In this document: positions 9,409 to 17,178 of the stretch, one piece after another
Layout: each line of letters opens with the position of its first letter
Position numbering within the stretch: the stretch's first letter is position 1
Assembly (NCBI GenBank): GCA_963665915.2
Contig: CAXXSG010000013.1
Location: forward strand, 558,001-622,000
Source of the DNA: JAFGRU01 sp963665915
GTDB lineage: Bacteria; Desulfobacterota; Desulfuromonadia; Desulfuromonadales; JAAYDE01
Direction: 5' to 3'
Length of the DNA stretch: 64,000 nt
Made by a program: the position numbers and the translations under genes
The notes under the pieces: generated by a model
Database searches by the model: none
What the model was told of the DNA's origin: nothing
What the model saw: only the letters and a program-made list of their open reading frames with translations

Positions 9409-9417
9409 GGCTGGTTT

Positions 9418-10290
9418 TTAACACTTTTCGGCCATACGTTGCACTTCCAACTTTCCGAAGGAATATTTTTTTTTGCAGAACTCACAGGTGACGTTCGCCC
9501 CGTTCTGTTCCTCCACCAGTCGCTCCAGCTCTTTCTTGCCGAGAGAAAAAAGGATATTGCAAACCTGCCTCCTGCCACATCCGCAACGAAAAACCAGATC
9601 CGTCCGCCCTTCAATTCTGCAAGGGATGTCTGCCAGAATAATTGTCAGAAGTCTCTCCGGGGTGGTTCCTTTCAGCAGCAGGGAGGAAACCGCGGGGAGA
9701 GTCTTCAAGTGGTTTTCAATTTTTTCAAGGAGGGCTTCGTCACTTTCCGGGAGAGCCTGGATGAGAAATCCGCCGGCTGCGGAAACTTTCCCCCGATCGC
9801 CCAGGCTGACCCCCAGACCCACGCTCGAAGGCGTCTGTTCAGAGGCAGTAAAATAATAGGCCAGGTCTTCGGCAATCTCGCTGCTCTGAAGCTGGACCAT
9901 GCCGCGATAAGGTTCTTTGAGGCCCAGATCCTTGGTGACATGAAGAAATCCTGCTCTCCCAACAGCATCCGATACGCTGAATTTGCCTGAGTCCGGTGAA
10001 AAACCGGTCAAGGGGACTCTAACCGACCCCCGGATGTGTCCACAGGCGTCGGTTTCGCTGAACAATTTTCCCAGGGGACCATTCCCTTCCACAATCATAG
10101 CCAAGCGCTGTTGGTCTTTAAGGAGGCTTCCGCACAGAGCTGAACCGGTCACCAGCCTGCCGAGGGCTATGGTGGCAAGAGCGTCGGTCTGTTGCCTCCG
10201 TCTGGTTTCTTCTACCAGTCGAGTAGTTACGGCAACGCTGGCCCGGATGGACCCGTCAGCAGTAATGGCTCTGATCATATAATCTTTCAT
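9418..10290 (-). CDS. hslO: Redox-regulated chaperone Hsp33
   Basis: Hsp33 is a cytoplasmic holdase switched on by oxidation of a zinc-bound cysteine tetrad. The C-terminal zinc domain shows CGC in VFRCGCGRRQV and C-x2-C in TCEFCKKKYSF, the four redox cysteines. The N-terminal substrate-binding domain has TRLVEETRRRQ and LGRLVTGSALCGSLLK, and VRVPLTGFSPDSGKFSVSD further on. I use ATG at 10290, preceded by TTGAGG at a good distance; a TTG 24 bases upstream is less likely. The length of about 290 residues is normal. It is transcribed alone and towards a repeat region. Confidence 0.94.
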   Translation of the reverse strand: MKDYMIRAITADGSIRASVAVTTRLVEETRRRQQTDALATIALGRLVTGSALCGSLLKDQQRLAMIVEGNGPLGKLFSETDACGHIRGSVRVPLTGFSPDSGKFSVSDAVGRAGFLHVTKDLGLKEPYRGMVQLQSSEIAEDLAYYFTASEQTPSSVGLGVSLGDRGKVSAAGGFLIQALPESDEALLEKIENHLKTLPAVSSLLLKGTTPERLLTIILADIPCRIEGRTDLVFRCGCGRRQVCNILFSLGKKELERLVEEQNGANVTCEFCKKKYSFGKLEVQRMAEKC

Positions 10291-10437
10291 GGTAACCTCA
10301 ATAGGAGTAAGCAAAAGAAAGTATTGCCCGGTCCGGACCTTGCAAATTTTTAATTGTATGTTTTAAACTGAAAGTTGGTCAGCTTGACGATGCTAGCCAA
10401 ATCACAATTTTTTGACAAGCCATTTTAAGGAGGGCAA

Positions 10438-11430
10438 ATGAAAATTATTTTGCCGGTCGCGGGCAAAGGAACCCGCCTGCGGCCTCACACCCACACCAAA
10501 GCCAAATCACTGGTCCAGGTAGCTGGAAAAGCGGTTCTGGAACATATTATTAACCGTCTGAGATGCCTCAATGCGGATGAACTAATCTTTATTACGGACG
10601 AAAACGGCTTTCAGATCGAAAACTTTATGCTGAAGCACTTTCCCGACTTGAAATGTTCTTATGCCCTTCAGGAAGAGCGCCTGGGGCCAGCCCATGCCGT
10701 GCTGATGGCTTCCCCCCGGATCCATCCGGGGGACGATGTGCTGGTGGTTTTCAACGACACCATTTTTGTAACGGATCTTGAAAAAATTCCGCTGTTGGCG
10801 AAGGACTGTGATGGTTTGATTTACTCCAAAGAGGTGGAGGATTATCAGCGTTTTGGTGTCAATGTCCTGAAAAAGGGATTTATCACTGACATGGTGGAAA
10901 AGCCGGACAAGCCGATTTCACGATTGGCCCAGGTCGGGCTTTATTATCTGAAAGACGGTGCCGAGTTTATGAAGTCGATTGAGGAAATCATCCATGCCGG
11001 GGAGGTTGTCAAAGGGGAATATTACCTTCCTGCTGTTTTCATGCGCATGATCGGAAAAGGGGTGAAATTCAAGGCGCCGGAAATTGACGAGTGGCTCGAT
11101 TGCGGGAAGCCGGACACGCTTCTGAGCACAAATCGCTTTCTTTTGAAAGAAAATGGCCGGGTTGAGGGAGAAATTTATAATTCGGTCATCATTGAACCAG
11201 TCCATATTGGCCGAGATACCATTGTACGCAACAGTATTATCGGACCGGATGTTTCCCTGGCCGCGAACTGCCACGTTGAAGGGAGCATAATCCGCGACAG
11301 CATCATCAATACAGGTGCCGAACTCAGGAACATTCTGCTGGACCGCAGCCTGCTTGGCCACGATGTTCGCTTTACCGGAAAATCGGGCAAGCTGAATGTG
11401 GGAGATAATACCTTGATTGAAATGGATTGA
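10438..11430 (+). CDS. Sugar-phosphate nucleotidyltransferase
   Basis: A cytoplasmic enzyme expected to join a nucleoside triphosphate and a sugar-1-phosphate into an NDP-sugar. The first residues KIILPVAGKGTRLRPHT are the glycine-rich nucleotide-binding signature of the RfbA/RmlA-type superfamily. The final 90 residues carry hexapeptide-like repeats (IIEPVHIGRDTIVRNSIIG) that should form a left-handed beta helix. The length is 330 residues. AAGGAGG precedes the ATG. The base and sugar cannot be fixed from sequence alone. It lies far from the glycogen genes, so a link to ADP-glucose supply is only a possibility. Confidence 0.85.
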   Translation: MKIILPVAGKGTRLRPHTHTKAKSLVQVAGKAVLEHIINRLRCLNADELIFITDENGFQIENFMLKHFPDLKCSYALQEERLGPAHAVLMASPRIHPGDDVLVVFNDTIFVTDLEKIPLLAKDCDGLIYSKEVEDYQRFGVNVLKKGFITDMVEKPDKPISRLAQVGLYYLKDGAEFMKSIEEIIHAGEVVKGEYYLPAVFMRMIGKGVKFKAPEIDEWLDCGKPDTLLSTNRFLLKENGRVEGEIYNSVIIEPVHIGRDTIVRNSIIGPDVSLAANCHVEGSIIRDSIINTGAELRNILLDRSLLGHDVRFTGKSGKLNVGDNTLIEMD

Positions 11431-11534
11431 AAACTTTTTCCAGAAAATTCGCCCATTTTTCTGATCCAGAGCTATAATTTAAAAAACCGAATGAAATTGA
11501 GGTTTTCTGTGGATTTTTCGAGGAACAGAAAAAC

Positions 11535-11957
11535 ATGGCCAATCTGAGGTGGGGAAAACGTTTTTATGCTGATTTGAAAGTCCGATTTGGAACGGATGAT
11601 TATTCGGACACAGGTTTAATCAACGACCTGTCGGTTTTCGGGTTTTTTTTGAGAAGCAGTAAATGTTTCCCTTCTGGGAGCCATTTGAAAATCCAGATTC
11701 TGACCCCCGAAGGGTTGCCAATCACTCTGGAAGGCACTGTGCAATGGAATCAAAAAAGAATTATGGGGTTGATCTGGGTAACAAAAGAGGCCGGGATGGG
11801 CATTCAAATCAAGCATTTTCTGGCGGGACAGGATCATTATGATAATCTCTGCCAGCAACTCTGTCGAAATGATGCGGTGGAAAAAACCGGCGGCTGGGAA
11901 GCAGGTTTTTCGACGAATGAAAAAGGGGGATTTCTTAAAAAACTTTTCCGCCGCTGA
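11535..11957 (+). CDS. PilZ domain protein
   Basis: A 140-residue cytoplasmic protein with one PilZ domain, the cyclic-di-GMP binding fold. The second half of the signature is clear (NDLSVFGFFLRS, matching D/N-x-S-x-x-G), with an arginine-containing N-terminal segment (KRFYADLKVRF) in the place of RxxxR. That first motif is weaker than usual, so nucleotide binding is not certain. It stands 104 bp after the nucleotidyltransferase gene in the same direction. The target process is unknown. Confidence 0.8.
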   Translation: MANLRWGKRFYADLKVRFGTDDYSDTGLINDLSVFGFFLRSSKCFPSGSHLKIQILTPEGLPITLEGTVQWNQKRIMGLIWVTKEAGMGIQIKHFLAGQDHYDNLCQQLCRNDAVEKTGGWEAGFSTNEKGGFLKKLFRR

Positions 11958-12110
11958 CTGCGGAGAAGGCATTTTCTGTTTTTGTCGTATCTTCGTTGCA
12001 TCGGGCCAATATTTTTGAATAGTTTTGAGCCGTTGGAAACGGACCGTTCTCAGATTGTTGAATCTGGATAATCACGAATGTTTGACAGGTCCGTGCCTGA
12101 GGATAAAACA

Positions 12111-12151
12111 AAAGGGTTGGGAAGCAGACTAAATCGCTTCTCAACCCTTTT
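12111..12151 (-). terminator. Rho-independent terminator
   Basis: The arms AAAGGGTTGGGAAGC and GCTTCTCAACCCTTT pair around a ten-base loop, followed on the minus strand by TTTTGTTTTA. It serves the small lipoprotein gene that ends at 12236 and could also stop plus-strand transcripts from the PilZ gene. Confidence 0.82.
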
Positions 12152-12235
12152 CAGTTTTCGGTTGTTTATTTGTAGGTTCCCCAAAAAAGGAACGCCTGAT
12201 GGCCTTTTGGAAATTTTTGAAACGGTATTATAATT

Positions 12236-12454
12236 TCACTTCTTTGCTTCTGTAGCAGCTTCTTTCGCAGCTTCAACAGCCTGATCCACTTTTTTACCGG
12301 CATCTTTAGTGGCTTCTTTGGCCGTTTCAACAGCTTGGTCGACCTTTTTGCCTGCTTTTTCCGCAGGGCCTTCTTTCTTCTTGCAACCGGCAAATGCAAA
12401 AACGGACAGGGCGACAACACAAAAAACAATAACGAGATTACGGCAAATCTTCAT
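12236..12454 (-). CDS. Small lipoprotein with charged helical repeats
   Basis: A 72-residue lipoprotein. Residues 1-23 form a signal peptide ending in a lipobox (FAFAGC), so C24 should be lipidated. The mature part is almost wholly Lys, Ala, Glu and Asp and contains an internal duplication: GKKVDQAVETAKEA is followed by GKKVDQAVEAAKEA. This predicts a long amphipathic helix like those of small envelope-stress lipoproteins, without clear homology to Lpp. A strong AAGGAGGAG ribosome site precedes the ATG, and a terminator follows at 12111-12151. The role is unknown; an envelope spacer or abundant structural lipoprotein is a guess. Confidence 0.8.
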   Translation of the reverse strand: MKICRNLVIVFCVVALSVFAFAGCKKKEGPAEKAGKKVDQAVETAKEATKDAGKKVDQAVEAAKEAATEAKK

Positions 12455-12555
12455 CTATCTCCTCCTTCTTTGAATGTAAAGGCCATAGATAAGTATAACA
12501 ACATTTTCCAAATTTTGACCGCGAAAGGGGATTTGTTGTAAATCGGCGACAATTA

Positions 12556-12735
12556 GCTCGGATTATTCATGAAGACTTTTGCCTGCAACCGCCGATTGTA
12601 CGTTATCTCAAGCCGTGCTCGCTCCTTGCTCTTCGACGTAGTGTGAGTATGCCTGCAGAGCGCGTCACTGTGCTTGACTTGATCTGACGCACACTTCCCG
12701 ATTTCGCAACAAAGTCTCATGAGTATTCCGGGTTC
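12556..12735. repeat. Family A dispersed repeat, copy 2
   Basis: An uninterrupted copy of about 180 bp in the gap between the small lipoprotein gene and the gene ending at 12815. Terminal arms CTCGGATTATTCATGAAGAC and the complement of GTCTCATGAGTATTCCGGG form imperfect inverted repeats. The interior holds TTGCTCTTCGACGTA and TGCCTGCAGAGC, which can fold on each other. No coding frame spans it. The remaining bases of the 12455-12814 gap show nothing I can name. Confidence 0.8.
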
Positions 12736-12814
12736 AAAAAGGTAATCGTCAGTAAATACTGTTTGTCCTTGTTCACTATTGTGAAAGTCAATAAATTAGG
12801 AGTTGTTGTATGTC

Positions 12815-13402
12815 TCAAATTTTTGCTTTTTCGCCCCACTCGCTACAGTCGATTTTTCCTGGAAGCTGCACCTCGCCCGTATCTCTTCGAAGCAACTGGA
12901 TACCTTCGCAGAAAATGCGTCCGTCGCCATTGAGCGCTCCGGTTTGCACGGATTGAAGCTCCCCTTGGTTGATTTCCAGGATGAACCCTTTTATGTTCAG
13001 TGTCAGTTCAATCTTAACCTCGATCCGGCCCAGGATCTTTTGATCGAGCATGATTTCCAGATAGGGGTGGTGTTCCGAACGAATAGTGTGGTCTGCCAAG
13101 GGAACCAGGATCGTCTCATCAGGTGGGTATTGTTCCGGGTCGGAAAGTTCTCCAAACTCCTCATCCTCCCGCCAGGCATCTGCCATGATGTCGTAAAGGC
13201 ACGTTTTCTCAAGCAGTTTTCCCAGTGATTTCATGGTCAGGTCAAAGGCTCCAGGCCAAGGCAGGTTCTGGGTGGCTTGCCCCAGTTTTTCTCTCAGGTC
13301 AGAGTATTTACTGGTCTCTTCCACTTGTTTAAGTGCCTGGGCGGAAAGGTCTTTGTGGCGGTAAAGGAAAAACTCTTTCAGAGTCAAACCGGCGGGTTTC
13401 AT
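12815..13402 (-). CDS. Uncharacterised protein coupled to the PASTA gene
   Basis: A 195-residue soluble protein with no signal peptide or membrane segment and no family I recognise. It is acidic in the middle (WREDEEFGELSDPEQYPPDE) and ends in a strand-rich part (IEVKIELTLNIKGFILEINQ). The ATG overlaps the stop of the upstream PASTA gene as ATGA, so the two should be translated together and may work together. A longer upstream extension of the frame lies inside the PASTA gene and is a shadow. It could be a cytoplasmic partner of the PASTA protein tail; that is inference only. Confidence 0.7.
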   Translation of the reverse strand: MKPAGLTLKEFFLYRHKDLSAQALKQVEETSKYSDLREKLGQATQNLPWPGAFDLTMKSLGKLLEKTCLYDIMADAWREDEEFGELSDPEQYPPDETILVPLADHTIRSEHHPYLEIMLDQKILGRIEVKIELTLNIKGFILEINQGELQSVQTGALNGDGRIFCEGIQLLRRDTGEVQLPGKIDCSEWGEKAKI

Positions 13403-15360
13403 AGGTTTTCTCCATTTTTGGATGGTTTTTTGAACATATTTTTTCGGGTCTGGAAGCGGCTTTTCCCTTGGTCTGCTACGGGCCTGATGCGTAATTGGCC
13501 ATTTTGAAACAGTGTTTTTTCCGTCAGGATGGTCTGTCGCCCGGGATCTTTGCGAATGGTGATGGAAAAGTCCGCGTTTGTATTGCGAAGGGCCCGCTGC
13601 TTCATCTGGCGGAGCAAAAATCCTCCCATAGCTGCCATTCCCAGCATGGAGGCGCCCACTATTACCCAAGGGATGCCAACTGGCGATTTTTCTTCGGCTA
13701 CGGACAAGTTGACAGTCACCCCAACCCGGACGGAGGAACCGGCCTCCGGACTTTGTTTCAGCACGGTATTGGGTGGCCTGTTCGAGCTCACCCTGGTAAT
13801 ATTTCCGACGAAAAGGTTCCGCTCGCGTAGAATCCTGGCCGCCTTTTTCAGAGAAAGGCCCACCAACTCGGGCATGATGGCGGGTGAAATACCTTCGGCG
13901 ACCACAATTCGAACGCTTGAATCATACGGGACGTTGGTTCCTGCTGCAGGGTCCTGGCTTAAAACCGTCCCTGCCGGTCGGGACACTATGCGTTCTTCAA
14001 CCGGCCCGGTTCGCAATCCCGCTTTTTCAAGAATAGCCTGAGCCCGTTCGAGATTCAGGCCAATAAGATAAGGGACGGAAACCGTTATTGGAATGGCTAT
14101 AACAAGGTCTACCGGGCTCCCGGTTCGGACCTCTGCCCCTGCGGCTGGCCGCTGGCTGATAACGGCCCTTTCCCTCTGGGAAGATTGACGTTCCTGGATG
14201 TTTCTCAGTTTCAGGCGCAACGCCCCAAGCAGTTCTTCCGCTTCTTCAATCGGCCTTCCGAGCAGATCGGGAACGGCGACTATCTCGGCTTCGGCCACCA
14301 CCAGATCGACAGCCGTGCCTATTGGGACGCGGTCCCCGGCAAAAGGCTTCTGATCAAGCACGATTCCCGATTTTTCCGGGGACCGGGCTCTGCTGATCCG
14401 GCCGACCCGGAGTCCTTTTATTCCCAACAGTTCTTTGGCTGTACCGACATTTTTCCCGATCAGAGGCGGCACCGTCACATATTTGTTGACTGCAATGACG
14501 AGGTGAACAGCTGTTTTAAAAGGGGCAAGGGTTCCGGCTTTGAGCGATTGGCTGAGGACCGTCCCGGTTCGGCGTCCGGACTCCCGTTTATCAACCCGGC
14601 CCGGAGAGAGGCGGGCCGCGGCGAGGAGTTCCTCCGCCTCGCCGATGGTACGCCCAACCAGGGAAGGAACCCTGGTGATGGCAACGGTCATCCCTGTTGG
14701 CGGGATCGCAGTGGAAGGTCCTGTGACTCCAGGATCAGTGCTGTCCGCTGAAAAACGGAAATCATCGACATTGATATGTCCCCAGCCGCCGGAAGAGTTG
14801 TCAACGATCTGGATAAAGCCTTCCTTTCCCGCATAAGGGGCAAGATCCCAAGTCACTCGGCGCATGCTTTCCGAGTTGCGCCCTGCCGCCTGATAGACTC
14901 TATCCGAATCGAACTCTGGCGTTTGTCTGACCTTGACCCACAACGCCACTCCGAGGCGTTGTGCATCGCCACCCCCTCCCAGCAGGAAACTGAGATTACC
15001 TTTTGGGATGGTGAATCGCGTGGATGTCAGAGCCCCTGTTGGGGCATCGCCCTGTACGCCGCCCGGTTTCTGGCCACGTTTCCCCTGATAATTTTCGAAA
15101 GTGCCGATCCAATAGCGACCCTGGTGCTGCGAAGGTTGCCCGCGGCCTCGAATTGTCGGGTTGTCCCCCAGGGTCGGCTGATTTTGAAAGGCCCTGCCGG
15201 ATATTTGCCAGCCGCTCAAATCCCCTTCTTCAAAATCAAGTGTGAAACCATAATCAATCGCCAGAGTATTTGCGGCCCATAAAAACAGTCCTGAAAAAAA
15301 CAGGGCGAACCACAATACTCTCTTGATCACTTTCTGGTATCCGTGTGTTCCTGCAAACAT
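13399..15360 (-). CDS. Membrane-anchored protein with five PASTA domains
   Basis: A 653-residue exported protein. A signal or anchor segment covers about residues 12-34. Residues 35-207 form a jelly-roll-like domain opening with FTLDFEEGDLSGWQI, as in carbohydrate-binding modules. Five PASTA domains follow at about 227-291, 295-357, 360-423, 426-488 and 493-555, each with a VPxLxG start and a VLxQxPxAG core. A membrane helix (563-585) and a basic 65-residue tail end the protein. PASTA domains bind peptidoglycan fragments or muropeptides in Ser/Thr kinases and PBPs, but here they come without kinase or transpeptidase and before the membrane helix. The downstream gene overlaps by 4 bp. Confidence 0.82.
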   Translation of the reverse strand: MFAGTHGYQKVIKRVLWFALFFSGLFLWAANTLAIDYGFTLDFEEGDLSGWQISGRAFQNQPTLGDNPTIRGRGQPSQHQGRYWIGTFENYQGKRGQKPGGVQGDAPTGALTSTRFTIPKGNLSFLLGGGGDAQRLGVALWVKVRQTPEFDSDRVYQAAGRNSESMRRVTWDLAPYAGKEGFIQIVDNSSGGWGHINVDDFRFSADSTDPGVTGPSTAIPPTGMTVAITRVPSLVGRTIGEAEELLAAARLSPGRVDKRESGRRTGTVLSQSLKAGTLAPFKTAVHLVIAVNKYVTVPPLIGKNVGTAKELLGIKGLRVGRISRARSPEKSGIVLDQKPFAGDRVPIGTAVDLVVAEAEIVAVPDLLGRPIEEAEELLGALRLKLRNIQERQSSQRERAVISQRPAAGAEVRTGSPVDLVIAIPITVSVPYLIGLNLERAQAILEKAGLRTGPVEERIVSRPAGTVLSQDPAAGTNVPYDSSVRIVVAEGISPAIMPELVGLSLKKAARILRERNLFVGNITRVSSNRPPNTVLKQSPEAGSSVRVGVTVNLSVAEEKSPVGIPWVIVGASMLGMAAMGGFLLRQMKQRALRNTNADFSITIRKDPGRQTILTEKTLFQNGQLRIRPVADQGKSRFQTRKNMFKKPSKNGENL

Positions 15361-15417
15361 TCAGACTCCAGCATGACAATGAAATGAAAAAAAGATTTTT
15401 GCTAAGGGCTGCCGGAT

Positions 15418-15441
15418 TTTGGGAATCGTAACGAGAAAATG
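15418..15441 (-). repeat. Short remnant of family B repeat
   Basis: The segment GGGAATCGTAACGAGAAAAT is the reverse complement of part of the family B copy at 9250-9270. Nothing more of the repeat is recognisable on either side, so this looks like an eroded fragment upstream of the PASTA gene. It lies in the 190-bp gap before the oxidoreductase gene, which otherwise shows no feature. Confidence 0.5.
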
Positions 15442-15550
15442 AGATTTTGGCCATCGATTTGTTGATTTTGACAAGGTTTATTCCTGAGTCTGACAACCTT
15501 CTTGACTTACCTGTGGGAAAAGGAGCGTAGAAAGGACGGGCTGGTAAAAG

Positions 15551-16540
15551 TTAGGTAAAAGACCTGACCCTTATGTTGGATTCTCGCCCTTTTTCCATGA
15601 CGTCAAACAGTAAACGGTGGAGAGGTATGGCTGACTTAAGGTTCCCTCTGCCTGTCCGCAGTTGATTGCGAACATCTGCAAAGAGGCCGCAGTAATGGTT
15701 TGTCAAGCGGGGAAAACGATTACGAAGATCTTTCAGAAGGATTTTTTTCCCTTCCCGGCACAAAAAGACCGATTCCTTCGAATGGTGCAGGATGATATCC
15801 CCCCCCTCATAGGTCAGGCGAGTAACTTTTCTATCGAGTCCCAAGGTCCAGTTGGTTTCAATGCGGCCATGCCCTTTGCCCTTTTTCCCGGAGAAGCTGA
15901 AAGTTGCTTTTCCTCGCACATCCAGGTCTTCATATCCTGGAGCCATTGCGAGGAAACTTTCACGAACCGTCAGGTCTCTTGTGTCGATAAAGGTTCCGAC
16001 AACACTGAGAGCGTTGACGCCGCTGTCGAGCCATGAACCCAAAAGGCCCCTGGCTTGAGGCCCAACTTTTCCCCGCATGATATAGGGATCATAACAGCCC
16101 GAATCGAAGCTGATAAGTCCGCCGAGATCAAATTCGGAATCATTGCGATGTTCAAGCCACCATTGTACCTCAAGGCTGAAACCGGCGTGCAATGCCACAG
16201 AAACAAACATTTCCGTGGAGTCAGCCAGAGCTGCGAGAGAATCAAGCTCTGCAACATTGACGCAGGCCGGTTTTTCGATCAGAACCGCCCGCCCGTTTTC
16301 GAGAAGGTGACGGCTGATGTCCAGATGGGTGTTGCTTGGGGTTGAAACGACAAAAAGATCCGCATCGGAATGTTCTAAAAGAGAATTCAGGTCTGGATGA
16401 AAACGTACACTATTCCCCAGAACCCTAAATTTATCAGGGTCGAGCTCGTGGGCATCGACAAGTCTTATCCCGTGAGTTCGGGCCATGGCCGCCAACTGGT
16501 GCCGGGCAACCTGTCCTACACCGATCAGCGCAAGTCTCAT
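15551..16540 (-). CDS. Gfo/Idh/MocA family oxidoreductase
   Basis: An NAD(P)-dependent sugar or polyol dehydrogenase-like enzyme of 329 residues. The Rossmann start RLALIGVGQVARHQLAAMA carries the GxGxxA-type loop; then VVSTPSNTHLDIS and the EKPACVNVAEL motif hold the catalytic-site lysine of the family. The substrate cannot be told. It stands alone, with repeat remnants on one side and a 640-bp gap on the other. Confidence 0.87.
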   Translation of the reverse strand: MRLALIGVGQVARHQLAAMARTHGIRLVDAHELDPDKFRVLGNSVRFHPDLNSLLEHSDADLFVVSTPSNTHLDISRHLLENGRAVLIEKPACVNVAELDSLAALADSTEMFVSVALHAGFSLEVQWWLEHRNDSEFDLGGLISFDSGCYDPYIMRGKVGPQARGLLGSWLDSGVNALSVVGTFIDTRDLTVRESFLAMAPGYEDLDVRGKATFSFSGKKGKGHGRIETNWTLGLDRKVTRLTYEGGDIILHHSKESVFLCREGKKILLKDLRNRFPRLTNHYCGLFADVRNQLRTGRGNLKSAIPLHRLLFDVMEKGRESNIRVRSFT

Positions 16541-17178
16541 GCTTGTGTCCTCTTTTTGACAAAATTTTTCGGGATACTCAGATCTTGTGAAAACGGAAGA
16601 TGGATAAAAAGCGGACCTGTTAGAAATGATAGCGCAACTTTGTGAAAAATCAGGTTTTTTGGTAAATTTAGGAGAAATTTCGGGAATATTATTCGCATAT
16701 CATGAGAAAGTATCGAATTGTCTTACGGCACAAGCGATTTTTCTTATCCAATAATGATCCAAAGGGTTTTCAGGGAATTCATTTTTAGACAACTTTTTGG
16801 AAATGGCTCCAACGAAATAACCAAAGCCCTTTACCTCCAGTGAAAACCAAAAAAGGCCACCTGTTTCCAGGTAGGCCTTTTTGGCGTTCTATTTATGGTG
16901 ACTTGTGGAACGGAAAATAAATCCGTTCACTTTTTCTCTACCATCTTTTCTGATGAGATATATGTCCTGCCATCTCACAGAACAATGGATACCCCCAAGC
17001 GTTTTCCTCCATTTCGAGTATTGAAGAATTTATAGTTTTATCCGGATTTCATCTTTGCTTGAATACTCTTAAACTCGAGATAAAGTGTGAAAAGTGCGGC
17101 CGGTCCACTTGGTTTCGTCTTTCAAAAAGTGTAAAACATGTCATGATTCAGATATGTGAAACCTTTAACGGGTGAGTT
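16541..17178. other. 638-bp intergenic region
   Basis: This region separates two divergent genes, the oxidoreductase on minus and the oligopeptidase on plus. It holds the hairpin at 16847-16883, which lies where no annotated gene ends, and otherwise AT-rich sequence without an open frame I trust. Promoters for both neighbours must lie here, but I cannot point to clear -35/-10 pairs. Confidence 0.5.
16847..16883 (+). terminator. Hairpin with terminator character
   Basis: AAAAAAGGCC and GGCCTTTTTGG arms enclose a smaller CCTG/CAGG stem. The T run on the plus strand supports rho-independent termination. Neither neighbouring gene ends at it, so it may stop antisense transcription or mark the end of an unannotated small transcript. 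Confidence 0.65.
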
